Positions 44,390-53,403 of a stretch of DNA of 64,000 nucleotides are shown one piece after another (positions within the stretch are counted from its first letter, which is position 1; each line of letters opens with the position of its first letter). This DNA is from Nostoc sp. NIES-4103. GTDB taxonomy: Bacteria; Cyanobacteriota; Cyanobacteriia; Cyanobacteriales; Nostocaceae. Where the stretch lies: assembly GCF_002368335.1 (NCBI RefSeq), contig NZ_AP018288.1, positions 3,166,724 through 3,230,723 of the forward strand, in the 5' to 3' direction. The position numbers and the translations under genes were made by a program. A model generated the notes under the pieces. That model did not search any database and was not told the DNA's origin. It worked only from the letters and a program-made list of their open reading frames with translations.

Positions 44390-45088
44390 ATGATTGACCT
44401 TTACTATTGGACAACTCCAAACGGTCATAAAATCACCATATTCCTAGAAGAAGTCGGCTTACCTTACAAAATTATTCCTGTAAATATTGGTGCTGGAGAA
44501 CAGTTTCAGCCGGAATTTCTCCAGATTTCTCCCAATAATCGCATCCCGGCAATAGTTGACCATGAACCAGCTACCAAAGGTGGGCCGATTTCAGTTTTTG
44601 AGTCTGGTGCAATCTTACTGTATTTGGCAGAAAAAACCGGAAAATTGATACCGCAAGATTTGCGCTTACGCGCTGAAGTTCTTCAGTGGTTATTCTGGCA
44701 AATGGCAGGTTTGGGGCCAATGGCAGGACAAAACCACCACTTTAGCAACTATGCACCCGAAAAAATTGACTATGCCATTAACCGCTATGTGAATGAGACA
44801 GGACGCTTATACGCGGTGCTAGATAAGCGACTAGCAGATAGAGAGTTTCTAGCTGGTGATTATTCCATCGCGGACATTGCTGCTTATCCTTGGATTGTCC
44901 CCTATGAACGCCAAAGCCAAAAGCTAGAAGATTTTCCCAACCTGAAGCGCCACTTTGAAACAATTAAAGCGCGTCCAGCAACAATTCGCGCGTATGAGAA
45001 GGCAGAAGCATTCAAAAATCAGACGCTAGATATGGAAAAGTCGCGGGAGTTATTATTTAACCAATCTGCAAAAACAATTCAGCGTTGA
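44390..45088 (+). CDS. Glutathione S-transferase, YfcG/Ure2p-like
   Basis: A 232-residue GST. The opening DLYYWTTPNGHKITIFLEE, with TTPNGHK in place of a catalytic Tyr, is typical of nu-class enzymes such as YfcG, which act as glutathione-disulfide oxidoreductases. The cis-proline block NRIPAIVDHE and the glutathione-binding ESGAILLYLAEKTG are present, followed by the all-helical C-terminal domain. Last enzyme of the redox group before the MFS pump; a role in conjugating or reducing electrophiles fits. Confidence 0.9.
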   Translation: MIDLYYWTTPNGHKITIFLEEVGLPYKIIPVNIGAGEQFQPEFLQISPNNRIPAIVDHEPATKGGPISVFESGAILLYLAEKTGKLIPQDLRLRAEVLQWLFWQMAGLGPMAGQNHHFSNYAPEKIDYAINRYVNETGRLYAVLDKRLADREFLAGDYSIADIAAYPWIVPYERQSQKLEDFPNLKRHFETIKARPATIRAYEKAEAFKNQTLDMEKSRELLFNQSAKTIQR

Positions 45089-45094
45089 ACTGTA

Positions 45095-45205
45095 CTAGTG
45101 GCGTGACAAGGCTAAAATAGTGGATTAACGAACCGCACCAGGCGCAGAGAACACAGAGATATTAGAAAAAATTTATGCACTAAATTAGTTTGGTCACGCC
45201 ACTAG
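45095..45205. mobile_element. MITE-like element, CTAGTGGCGTGAC family
   Basis: A 111-base element with perfect 13-base inverted ends CTAGTGGCGTGAC / GTCACGCCACTAG. The inside (TTAACGAACCGCACCAGGCG and TTTATGCACTAAATTAGT) matches the degenerate copy at 7623-7732. It shares its last four bases CTAG with the next element. Confidence 0.78.
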
Positions 45206-45338
45206 TAGCGCGTCAAGGCTAAAATGTTGCAATAATTGTCTTGTGGGGCGGACATCTTGTCCGCCAGTTAGGACGGGCGAGACGCCCATCCCACAAGAGT
45301 TATACTTATGCACTAAATTAGCCAATTCACCCTACTAG
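45202..45338. mobile_element. MITE-like element nested or tandem to the previous one
   Basis: A 137-base segment whose ends CTAGTAGCGCGTCAAGGC and GCCAATTCACCCTACTAG are diverged versions of the first element's ends. Internally it contains a different inverted repeat, CTTGTGGGGCGGAC ... GCCCATCCCACAAG (45240-45297). The two elements abut at CTAG, which suggests insertion of one at the end of the other. Confidence 0.6.
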
Positions 45339-45402
45339 GATAGTTGCCATAAAATCGTTGAACTGTGAAAAAATGTAAAGACTTCAACAACAGGAGAACT
45401 TG

Positions 45403-46599
45403 GTGGGTAAGTTCACAACGGTTCAACCTGGCAAAACGCCTGCTTCATTGGGACTTTTAGGCGCTGCTGCCTTTATGGTCATTGCTGATGCACGGGTAAT
45501 TGACCCACTGCTATACATCATTGCTGAAGAGTTCCAAGTCAGTGTTGGCAGTGCTGCGGTGATTATCTCAGCCTATACAATTCCCTATGGACTGTTTCAG
45601 CTAGTGTACGGCCCACTAGCCGATCGCATCGGCAAACTGAAGGTAATTACGGCAGCATTAGCAGCATTTGCCATCGGTACAGCAATTTGTGCTTTTGTCT
45701 CCAATATCGTTTTACTAACCTTACTACGATTCTTGACAGGTGTGGCTGCTGCTGGTATAATACCAGTCACCCTAGCTTATATTGGTGATAACTTTCCTTA
45801 CGAAGAACGCCAAGCGGCGATTGGAAAGTATTTAAGTGCCTTGATGCTTGGTCAAATCCTTGGCGGCAGTTTGGGAGGCATTTTTGGGGAATATATTAGT
45901 TGGCGCGACATATTTCTGCTATTTGGCATAACTTCCTTGGTCGTTGCTGGCTTGTTGTGGAGGGGAACGCGCCATCACAGAGATGGAAATCGTCAAAGAG
46001 GTCGGCTGAGTTGGCAAATGTTTCAGCCTTACTACCAACTGATCACCGAGCCTACTGCTCGTATCGTAATTTTAGCGGTATTTATCGAAGGCTTTTGCGC
46101 TTTTGGAGGATATGCTTACGTCGGTGCATTTCTTCGAGACCAATATAGCCTACCCTATTTAGCGATCGGCTTTATGCTTAGTGGTTTTGGATTTGGTGGA
46201 CTAATTTATACTTACTCCGTGAAATGGTTGGTGCGAAGGCTGGGTGAAATTGGTCTGATTAGAGTTGGAGGGTGGTTGTTGTGTTTTGGTTTTTTAGCGA
46301 TCGCATTATTTCAGAACTGGGTATTATTTATTCCCTTGACCATTTTAATGGGATTAGGCTTTTATATGATTCATAGTACCCTCCAGACCCAAGCCACCGA
46401 GTTAGCACCCCAAGCTAGAGGAGTTGCAGTCTCGCTGTTTGCCTTCAGCTTTTTTATGGGCCAGGGAATCGGCGCTGCGGTCTTCGGCCTAATTGTGGAT
46501 AATTACGGCTATGCTCCTTGTTTTATTTTGGCAGGAGTAGCGATCGCTTTACTCTCCATCTGGCTTGTCAAAACTAAGAGGAACCACAGTGAAAGCTAG
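45403..46599 (+). CDS. Major facilitator superfamily transporter
   Basis: A 398-residue membrane protein with about twelve hydrophobic helices. The motif YGPLADRIGKLKVI after helix 2 is the MFS signature (G-x-x-x-D-R-x-G), and the layout fits drug/proton antiporters of the DHA1 type. I place the start at GTG 45403, seven bases after AGGAG; TTG at 45400 is an alternative. It could export an electrophile, a glutathione conjugate or a drug. It ends the redox group. Confidence 0.85.
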   Translation: MGKFTTVQPGKTPASLGLLGAAAFMVIADARVIDPLLYIIAEEFQVSVGSAAVIISAYTIPYGLFQLVYGPLADRIGKLKVITAALAAFAIGTAICAFVSNIVLLTLLRFLTGVAAAGIIPVTLAYIGDNFPYEERQAAIGKYLSALMLGQILGGSLGGIFGEYISWRDIFLLFGITSLVVAGLLWRGTRHHRDGNRQRGRLSWQMFQPYYQLITEPTARIVILAVFIEGFCAFGGYAYVGAFLRDQYSLPYLAIGFMLSGFGFGGLIYTYSVKWLVRRLGEIGLIRVGGWLLCFGFLAIALFQNWVLFIPLTILMGLGFYMIHSTLQTQATELAPQARGVAVSLFAFSFFMGQGIGAAVFGLIVDNYGYAPCFILAGVAIALLSIWLVKTKRNHSES

Positions 46600-47025
46600 C
46601 TGGTAAAAGGGACTGGGGACTGGGGATTAGGGATTGGGTGCCAAATCGCTCATATTATGGTGGTTGCTCATTACCCACCACCAAATTTTAAAAAACTTTT
46701 TCCCAGTCCCCAGTACCAAAGCGGCGTTCCTGAAGCAGTGCGGTCTTGGGCTTTACCCAAGTGGAGCATCTGCTGTCCCCCACCAACTTTTATGTATGAT
46801 GGCCAATTTTCAATTTCCAACCCCAAAGGGGTTTATTGCAATCTGTCTATTGACCGATAATCACCAATATAAATTTTGAGAATTTTGGCATATATTTTAC
46901 CCAGTTTTTACTGGTCATAATTACTCTCTCTGGTTTGGATACCTCTGTCTTCAGTAAGGTTAAACACCGAAGATACGTTTGTTACGGTTGTTATTGAAAT
47001 TCAATTAATAGCAACAAAGTTTTTT
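46600..47025. repeat. Spacer with GGGGATT repeats and a REP-like block
   Basis: GGGACTGGGGATT repeats at 46608-46640 and CCCAGTCCCCAG at 46705 flank a short REP-like block (46731-46793, with GCAGTGCGGTCTTGGGC). Bases 46850-47025 are plain and probably hold the promoter of the carotenoid-protein gene. Confidence 0.6.
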
Positions 47026-47517
47026 ATGACTTATACCCAAACCAGCGATCCAAGTATTCGCGAATGTGTCCAAGCGTGGCAAAGATTGGATGTAGACCAA
47101 CAGCTGGCTTTGTTCTGGTTTATTTACGAAGAAATGGGGGAATCCATTACACCAGCAGCCCCAGGTGCTAGCACTGTTTCACCAGAAATTGCAGAAGGTT
47201 TGTTCAATCAAGTTCAACAACTATCTCACGAACAACAATTACAAGTTCAGCGTGACTTAATTAATAAAGTTGATTCACAAATTAGCCGTGAATATGGCTC
47301 TTTGAGTGATACCACAAAGTTACTATTTTGGTATCGTTTAGCTCAAGGTATGGATAGCGGTAGCGTCATTCCTGTGCCTGATGATTATCAGCTTTCAAAA
47401 GAAGCTGACACCTTGTTAGAGAAAATCAAACAATTACCTTTTGAGAAACAAATGAATCTTTTCCGAGATTATGTTTCACCATTAGGTACTCAACCAAAAC
47501 CAGGTGCGGAAATCTAA
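47026..47517 (+). CDS. Helical carotenoid protein (OCP N-terminal domain homolog)
   Basis: A 163-residue all-helical protein matching the N-terminal carotenoid-binding domain of orange carotenoid protein with no C-terminal NTF2 domain. The carotenoid-contact residues are visible as Tyr in LALFWFIYEEMG (OCP Tyr44) and Trp in LLFWYRLAQGM (OCP Trp110). Helical carotenoid proteins are red carotenoid proteins that quench singlet oxygen or, in some members, phycobilisome energy. A C-terminal domain homolog is not in the window. Confidence 0.92.
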   Translation: MTYTQTSDPSIRECVQAWQRLDVDQQLALFWFIYEEMGESITPAAPGASTVSPEIAEGLFNQVQQLSHEQQLQVQRDLINKVDSQISREYGSLSDTTKLLFWYRLAQGMDSGSVIPVPDDYQLSKEADTLLEKIKQLPFEKQMNLFRDYVSPLGTQPKPGAEI

Positions 47518-47706
47518 AGTTTCCTACTTTCTTGAAAGCTATTATAGGACTTGGGGACTACCATGATCAAAAATATCCCAAATTTTCTTGTGGGATGGAG
47601 AGAAGTTGCGTGCGGGGGTTCCCCCCCGTTGAGCAAACTTCGGGGTGTCCCCACCCGTCCTTTATGTTCTTGTGTATGTAGCAAACCTAAATCATTGGTG
47701 AACAAA

Positions 47707-47741
47707 AAGATTCCCGACTTGTAGGATAAGTCGGGAATCTT
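47707..47741 (-). terminator. RNase gene terminator
   Basis: AAGATTCCCGACTT pairs perfectly with AAGTCGGGAATCTT across a seven-base loop. On the minus strand the stem is followed by TTTTTG, so it is a Rho-independent terminator for the RNase gene at 47778; the other strand has no T run, so it serves mainly that direction. Confidence 0.8.
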
Positions 47742-47777
47742 AACCAGTATTTATAAATTAAATTAGGATTACTATAC

Positions 47778-49838
47778 CTAATTCGTAGCTGTGTGAGCTT
47801 CTTGATAAATTATTTCTTGGAATTGAATAGAATCTTTTTGTGGGTCGGCGTGGCTAACTTTTACTAATATTTGTTCACCTAATCTGACTGTGCGTCTAAA
47901 GGACATGGGTAACTGTAAGCCCAAATCTTCTAAGAGAATCAATGCTAAATTGCTGTCTTCTCGCAACCACATTAAAACTGTGACATGCCAAACTTGCTCT
48001 GGATAACGGCGTAAATACTCTAATGCCCAATATCTATTAGTTTGCCGTTCTACCATCGTCACTTCTTGGGTGGTACTTGTGACGGTCATCATTACTTCTT
48101 TGAGTTGTTCTGCGGAAAAAGGCAGAACTTCACCCCGCAGGTGGGCTTTAAGTTGAAAGTGAGTGAGTAAATCACTATAGCGACGGATGGGAGAAGTTGC
48201 TTGAGTGTAGGTATCTAATCCTAAACCAGCATGACGTACAGGCGTGATGCTCATTTCACTCTTAGGCATACAGCGACGCATGGCACAAGCACGCACGAAT
48301 CCGGCTGGTAACAGAAGCAATTCTTCTTCTGGGGGTAATTCTGGCTGCGGCTGACCACGAAAAGGCAAAGGTATGTTATTAACTTGACCATAACGGGCAG
48401 CGACTTCACCAGCAAGAATCATCATTTCTGCTACCAGTTGCCGCGAGGGAGAATCATCTAAAATGTCAATGCTGATATCGTCGCCTTTGACTTTGATCAT
48501 CGCCTCTGGCATGTTGATGCTGATTGCACCTTGGTTGTAGCGCCAAGATTTCCGCCGTTGTGCCCAATTAGCGATCGCTTCTATTTCTGGTTCTGCTTGT
48601 ACTCCTAATTCCAGCATCTCATCTACATCTTCGTAGGTGAGGCGATAAGTGGGTTTGATGAAGCTGGTACGAATGCAGTAATCTTCTACTGCCCCAGTTG
48701 TATTTAAAATAACTCCAAAACTGAGGGCACAACAAATTTGCCCCTGCACCAAACTCATGGGCCCAGTTGCCAGTACTTCCGGGAACATGGGAATCATCCC
48801 CGTAGGTAAATAAACTGTACTTCCCCGCTTTCTGGCTTCAAGATCTAAATCATCTTCTGGTATTAACCAGCGAGTCGGATCGGCGATGTGTACCCAAAGC
48901 TGCTCCCGCCCATCCGGGAGGGATTCCCAGCTAAGACCATCGTCTATCTCAGTGGTGCTTTCATCATCAATTGTATAGACTTTCAGATGAGTCAAATCGA
49001 GGCGATTTGCATCTAAGTCAGTTGGAGGGAAATCCAAACGCTGTTGCGCCACTTCTACTACCTTGCTAGGAAACTGAACTGGAATTGAAGCACGACGCAG
49101 GAACAAGTTCTCGTGAGCATTCCACCAACCCAAGTCTATCAATAATTGAAAAGCTCCTTGGGGGGTTGCGGCACGCCCCAGCATGGTCATAGTTTCTAAG
49201 ACTGGGGCACTAGGAGGATAGGCACGAGCTAGAGATTCATAGTTTAGCCCTACCCGTACAATATCTGCCAGTAAAGTCGCGTATTTTTCTAGCCCTTCCA
49301 AACGCTGGCGATCGTGGCGCTGCCATTCTACTGTTTCACCAGTGAGCGCTTGCTCTACGCGAGCTAAAAATTCTTGTTGTCCCCTAGCTTTGAGGGTTTC
49401 TACTTCTATTTGGTGCTTACGTTCTGCCACTTGAGCTGCTGTTCGCGGTTCGTAAGCGTCTCCTTTTTGCTTGAAATAGAGTTTGTCGTCTGATAACAAG
49501 CAATGGGCGGCATAACTTGGCGCTGGTTCTGATTCAGAAAACAGCAGATTTGCCATTTCAGCAGGTGTGACTGTTTGGGCGTCTTCTACTAGTAATTCCC
49601 ATGCTACCTCTAAGCTTGATGGGTCTAGGTAAGGCTTGATCTGCTCTAAGAAACTGGTGATTTCAGAGGGCTTGTAGGTTTGCCCTGCCACTGTATAAGT
49701 AATTTGTCTAGGCGCGAGGCTGTGGGATTGACCACGTTCGTCTACCACAAACCAGCGGGTTTTCCCGTCTGGGCGATCTACCACACCCAGACGGCGATCG
49801 CCTTGAACCCTAAATTCAACTAGCGTCCCCTTCTCCAC
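47778..49838 (-). CDS. RNase II/R family exoribonuclease (RNB domain)
   Basis: A 686-residue 3'-to-5' exoribonuclease. The catalytic metal-binding aspartates are in YTIDDESTTEIDDG (about residues 285-300), followed by EQLWVHIADPTRWL and the RNB core to ARHAGLGLDTYTQATSPIRRYSDLL. A short N-terminal region of about 60 residues reads as an OB-like cold-shock domain and a C-terminal S1-like stretch of about 60 residues. Cyanobacteria and plastids have this shorter RNase R-like enzyme. It lies downstream of rpsR and rpmG in the same direction with about 310 bases of repeat-rich spacer between. Confidence 0.88.
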   Translation of the reverse strand: MEKGTLVEFRVQGDRRLGVVDRPDGKTRWFVVDERGQSHSLAPRQITYTVAGQTYKPSEITSFLEQIKPYLDPSSLEVAWELLVEDAQTVTPAEMANLLFSESEPAPSYAAHCLLSDDKLYFKQKGDAYEPRTAAQVAERKHQIEVETLKARGQQEFLARVEQALTGETVEWQRHDRQRLEGLEKYATLLADIVRVGLNYESLARAYPPSAPVLETMTMLGRAATPQGAFQLLIDLGWWNAHENLFLRRASIPVQFPSKVVEVAQQRLDFPPTDLDANRLDLTHLKVYTIDDESTTEIDDGLSWESLPDGREQLWVHIADPTRWLIPEDDLDLEARKRGSTVYLPTGMIPMFPEVLATGPMSLVQGQICCALSFGVILNTTGAVEDYCIRTSFIKPTYRLTYEDVDEMLELGVQAEPEIEAIANWAQRRKSWRYNQGAISINMPEAMIKVKGDDISIDILDDSPSRQLVAEMMILAGEVAARYGQVNNIPLPFRGQPQPELPPEEELLLLPAGFVRACAMRRCMPKSEMSITPVRHAGLGLDTYTQATSPIRRYSDLLTHFQLKAHLRGEVLPFSAEQLKEVMMTVTSTTQEVTMVERQTNRYWALEYLRRYPEQVWHVTVLMWLREDSNLALILLEDLGLQLPMSFRRTVRLGEQILVKVSHADPQKDSIQFQEIIYQEAHTATN

Positions 49839-50148
49839 AACTCTCGCACTCTAGTAATTTTAGATTTTAGATTTGGGAGCCAGTCGCACAGGAAGGGTTT
49901 CCCGGCTTGATGAGCCACTGCGCCCTTGGGGATTCTCCCCAAGTCCCGCAAGTGGCGTCGAACTGGCGTGATTTTGGATTCTAATGAACTGGTATGAAAT
50001 CCTGAATCCAAAAATTTTTATTTAGTAACCAATTTTACACTTTATCACTCAGATTTGAGATTTTGGACTCACAAAAACAAAGCCAATGTCATTTAAACAC
50101 AGCTTCTTCAGATAATCCAAAATCTAAAATCCTAAATCTAAAATTGAT
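49839..50148. repeat. Spacer between rpsR and the RNase gene with REP-like block
   Basis: A REP-like block lies at 49877-49967 (CCAGTCGCACAGG to AAGTGGCGTCGAACTGGC). Flanks carry AATCTAAAAT repeats (49860 and 50105-50145). No gene is present. Confidence 0.6.
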
Positions 50149-50364
50149 TTAGCCTTCCGCATTGATAAAGGGCAATAAAGCCACAATTCGCGCCCGCTTA
50201 ATTGCTAATGTTAAGTCTCGTTGTTGCTGACATGTCAGCCCAGTAATCCGACGCGGTAGTATCTTACCCCGCTCGGTGATAAACTTACGCAACAAGTCAA
50301 CATCTTTATAATCTATTGGCTCTCCGGGCTTGATTGGAGACAGGCGACGACGGTAATAGCTCAT
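50149..50364 (-). CDS. rpsR: 30S ribosomal protein S18
   Basis: A 71-residue ribosomal protein: YRRRLSPIKPGEPIDYKDVD at the start, the RNA-binding RGKILPRRITGLTCQQQRD block and the ARIVALLPF end are all conserved. It is encoded two bases after rpmG on the same strand, an arrangement common in cyanobacteria and some plastids. It binds 16S rRNA in the platform with S6. Confidence 0.98.
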   Translation of the reverse strand: MSYYRRRLSPIKPGEPIDYKDVDLLRKFITERGKILPRRITGLTCQQQRDLTLAIKRARIVALLPFINAEG

Positions 50365-50366
50365 CT

Positions 50367-50561
50367 TTACTTGATTTCCTTGTGAACGGTATGTTTATTG
50401 CAGTGGGTACAGAACTTTTTCAGTTCTAGCCGATTCGTGGTGTTGCGACGATTCTTAGTGCTGGTATACCGTGAAACACCAGGGGATCGCTTGTCTGGAT
50501 TTGTACGACACTCGGTACATTCTAGTGTCACTATTATGCGGACACCTTTACTTTTAGCCAT
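50367..50561 (-). CDS. rpmG: 50S ribosomal protein L33
   Basis: A 64-residue ribosomal protein with two CxxC-type pairs, CTECRTN and CTHCNKH, so it is the zinc-binding (C+) form. First gene of the rpmG-rpsR unit, which runs toward the RNase gene. Confidence 0.97.
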   Translation of the reverse strand: MAKSKGVRIIVTLECTECRTNPDKRSPGVSRYTSTKNRRNTTNRLELKKFCTHCNKHTVHKEIK

Positions 50562-50605
50562 AATCTTACAAACGCTCTCAGCCTGAGGAGAATTAACACA
50601 AATGA

Positions 50606-51163
50606 CTATCTTCTCATATTTCGCCGTATTTTTTCAACTAATCGCTTGACTTTTAGATCCAGCGAGTAGCCACGACGCGACGAAACTATGAAAGTTCCAG
50701 CATAGCGGTCATGCAAAGCTTGCCGCAACTGAGTATCGGATAAAGCGTTACCACAGTCAATTGCCAGAGGAAGTAATAGCAGTATAGCAGTGGGATTGGC
50801 ACGGATGTTGTTTAGGGCAATTGAAACCAAAAGTGCGCCAAAGCAAATTATAGCTTCTCGTTTTAGCAGTGCCTGCAATTCTGGAATCCTGCCCACTACT
50901 TGGCCGTCCTCGACTTCCAGGATCTTCAAATCGAACGCCCAACGCCCTAAGCTTTGCCCTTGATTGTTGTAGACCACTAGCACCCGCAAAACCAGCCAAC
51001 CTATGACAAAAACGAGGATTTGAGTAAATTGAATACCGATACTATTGCTTCCCAATAGAGAACTGATTAACCAGACACCGAGGAAATCAAGCCCTAATGC
51101 CATGCCTCGCCGCCTAATCTCAGCTTTGGGATAGTGTTTTTGGGGAACTCGTTCGATAGTCAT
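50606..51163 (-). CDS. RDD family membrane protein
   Basis: A 185-residue protein with the RDD start RRRGMALGLDFLGVWLISSL (Arg and Asp residues that name the family), and further helices FTQILVFVIGWLVLRVL and FGALLVSIALNNI. RDD proteins are proposed transporters or chaperones of other transporters; no function can be named here. The C-terminus is basic. It lies upstream of the ribosomal genes in the same direction, 44 bases before rpmG. Confidence 0.82.
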   Translation of the reverse strand: MTIERVPQKHYPKAEIRRRGMALGLDFLGVWLISSLLGSNSIGIQFTQILVFVIGWLVLRVLVVYNNQGQSLGRWAFDLKILEVEDGQVVGRIPELQALLKREAIICFGALLVSIALNNIRANPTAILLLLPLAIDCGNALSDTQLRQALHDRYAGTFIVSSRRGYSLDLKVKRLVEKIRRNMRR

Positions 51164-52130
51164 AATCCTTTGTGAGGGTCAACAGGCTAGAGGGGATCGG
51201 GGGAGATGGGGGAGTGGGGGAGTGGGGGGAGATGGGGAGCTGGGGAGAATAACTAATACACCATGCCCAATGCCCAATGACGCCACTTGCTCCACTTGGG
51301 GAGCCACCCCCGTGGGCGGGTCTCCCGACTTGAGGGGAGTGGCGTGAGACCCCAAGACCTACTGCCTCACCGCAGTGGCTCCCCAATGCCCCATTTAAAT
51401 ATAGGCAGTGTATTGAATTTAAATGCAACGCTATATTGCTCATGATAACTTGTGGGGTTGAGGCGATCGCTTCAGTACTCAATACATAGAACTATATAAG
51501 TCAAATTTATACTATCTTAAATACACAGATCTGCAAATTCTCTTAAGGGTACTGTCAGTATTTCTAGTAATTAGATTTTAACAAAATTAACCATATGTAA
51601 CAATGACAGCATTTTAACAGTCTGAAGGCAGTTTAATTGTGTAACAAATAAATGTTTTTTTCTAATTTACTTAGTGCAAAACTACTTCAAGTAAAGTTTA
51701 CAACTAAACACATGAATAGTTATTTTATTCCTTCTGCCGTCTGAGTTTATACTTATACCTTTGTAGAAAAATTTGCATATTCAGAAATTAGATAATTATA
51801 TTGATACTATTTGAAATTTCAACTAAAGTAATATGCACCATCTGCTAAGAAATATTAAGAAATGCGGTATTAGTAAATTAGCTTTATTACTTTATATTTT
51901 TTTATTATTAAATACTCGTTGTTATGTTAAGATTATGACCAAGTAAAAGTTTTTTTAATGTGTGTCTCAATTAACTGACTAAAACATTGAGTTGAAGGCT
52001 AGAAAGTTCAATACAGCATAACAAAGTGAGATTTATCCAAAATTTATCTCACAACAGAGCTTTTGCATCTAAAAATTAGATGCAAAAGCGGCTGTCAAGA
52101 TGATGGAAATACGTGGGTGCAAAATAAACT
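51164..52130. other. 967-base spacer with repeats, AT-rich leader and hairpins
   Basis: GATGGGGGAG repeats (51195-51240) and a REP-like block (51281-51386) lie near the RDD gene. Bases 51500-52020 are notably AT-rich with no clear gene; a 37-codon ATG frame at 51833-51946 with a hydrophobic middle is possible but unsupported. Two hairpins at 52026-52089 lead into the di-iron enzyme gene at 52131. Confidence 0.6.
52026..52089 (+). promoter_or_regulatory. Two consecutive hairpins in the leader of the di-iron enzyme gene
   Basis: The first hairpin is GTGAGAT (52026-52032) with ATCTCAC (52046-52052); the second is GCTTTTGCATCTAA with TTAGATGCAAAAGC (52059-52089), a perfect 14-pair stem with three-base loop. 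The second ends 41 bases before the ATG at 52131. No T run follows, so it is more a leader structure than a terminator. Confidence 0.55.
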
Positions 52131-53006
52131 ATGCATAATAACTTTCCAATTGCGACTGAATCACCATGTATTGTGCTTGGCAAAGAAGTGGTAGGTACTG
52201 CTAACAGCGCTGGGATGCATCAACCTGACCTAGGGGAAAACATAGATTCCTTGGGCGAAAAAGTGATTAATGCCGCCACGTTGATTAAAACGAGGAAATT
52301 TTTAGATCGGGCAATGGTACTTGCTTGGCACGCAGTTAAGTCGGAAAGCAAACCACCAAATTTGACTTTTACACGTTGGGTATGGCGGCTTGCAGGTGTT
52401 TACCATTCCAGTCGCCATACTACCCCACTGATGGAACAAGCCGCACAACGCTTTCGTGCATTGGGTCGCTGGGATTTGGCAGAGTGGGCTGCACAGAAAG
52501 CTAGAGAAGAGGCAGGCCATGAGCGACTGGCCCTGCTCGATATTCAGTCGATGGGATATGATGCTCTTGCTGTAGTAGAAGCTCTTGTTCCAACAAGTAT
52601 GCTGGATTACGTAGATCTATTTACTCAAATTGTGCAAAGGGCGAATCCAATTGATTGTATTGGGTTTTGTTACGCAAGCGAACGTTTAGGGACATTTGTA
52701 GGTGAGGAATACATCAAGAAAGTGGAAGCTTTGCTACCACCAGGTATTCATGCTACACGTTGGCTACGCGTACACAGTAATATTGGCCCCGAAGTCGGGC
52801 ATGTAGAAGATATTGTTAAGATAGTTGCACAGCTTAGCCCACAAGAGTGTACCTGTGTAGCCAGGGCATGTTATGAAACGGCACTATTACGGTTTAGTCC
52901 ACCCAAAAAAGACTACATTTCAGACGAAGAACTAGAGCGTATATTGAAACCACTGGAGTTATCTAGATCTGTGCAACTAGAATCTGCTTATTCACTGTCA
53001 ATCTAG
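52131..53006 (+). CDS. Heme-oxygenase-like di-iron enzyme family protein
   Basis: A 291-residue all-helical protein of the heme-oxygenase-like/di-iron oxidase (HDO or iron-containing redox enzyme) clan. Putative iron ligands appear as REEAGHERLALLD (Glu, His) and VHSNIGPEVGHVEDI (His, Glu, His, Asp), the latter pattern being characteristic of HDOs. Related enzymes oxidise amino acids or small peptides, or form vitamin precursors. Downstream, after a 400-base hairpin-rich leader, is a 64-residue peptide gene, so a peptide substrate is worth considering. No other biosynthetic gene is adjacent. Confidence 0.68.
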   Translation: MHNNFPIATESPCIVLGKEVVGTANSAGMHQPDLGENIDSLGEKVINAATLIKTRKFLDRAMVLAWHAVKSESKPPNLTFTRWVWRLAGVYHSSRHTTPLMEQAAQRFRALGRWDLAEWAAQKAREEAGHERLALLDIQSMGYDALAVVEALVPTSMLDYVDLFTQIVQRANPIDCIGFCYASERLGTFVGEEYIKKVEALLPPGIHATRWLRVHSNIGPEVGHVEDIVKIVAQLSPQECTCVARACYETALLRFSPPKKDYISDEELERILKPLELSRSVQLESAYSLSI

Positions 53007-53403
53007 CAAATGAATGACTTGAGGCAGATTATTTAAGGTGTCACACCGATTTTTCTGCGGCGGGGTAGCCCTTAAATCAATTAAAGTTTCTGCTGGTTAA
53101 CCGAGTAGAAAATGTTCCGAGTCATCTTTATCAAGCAACTAGATTGCCTAGTTTTGCATGGAACAATCCTTGCGGAAGGTTTGATAAAGAGGAACATTAA
53201 TCAATCCGCTCAAACTGCGACTAGTTCAAAGTCTCCTACTTAAGTGTGGGATAGAGTGGATTTTCCGTAATCCAATAGCTCATGGGGAGTTGTCACTATT
53301 GAGGATAAACGAAACTCATGCAGTGAGTTGGAACCTTATGCATGAATGCATGGGGTAGTTCATGACCATATTTTACTAAAACAAAGCTCAGGAGAATAAA
53401 ACA
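53007..53403 (+). promoter_or_regulatory. Hairpin-rich leader of the 64-residue peptide gene
   Basis: Nested inverted repeats AATGTTCC (53111-53118), CTTTATCAA (53126-53134), TTGATAAAG (53181-53189) and GGAACATT (53191-53198) form one long imperfect stem. Then AACTCA/TGAGTT (53313-53329) and ATGCAT-GA-ATGCAT (53338-53351) form small hairpins. GGAGAA at 53391 is the ribosome site. The stretch looks like a structured 5' region, but matches no riboswitch I know. Confidence 0.5.

Noticed and set aside
46634..46879. Two overlapping frames after the MFS gene
   Set aside because: They cover tandem repeats and a REP-like block and differ in frame from each other; no coding signal.
51833..51946. 37-codon ATG frame with a hydrophobic middle
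   Set aside because: No ribosome site and AT-rich surroundings; kept only as a note in the spacer entry.
53111..53403. Group II intron or riboswitch
   Set aside because: No domain V-like hexanucleotide or known riboswitch core could be found by eye; left as an unassigned structured region.
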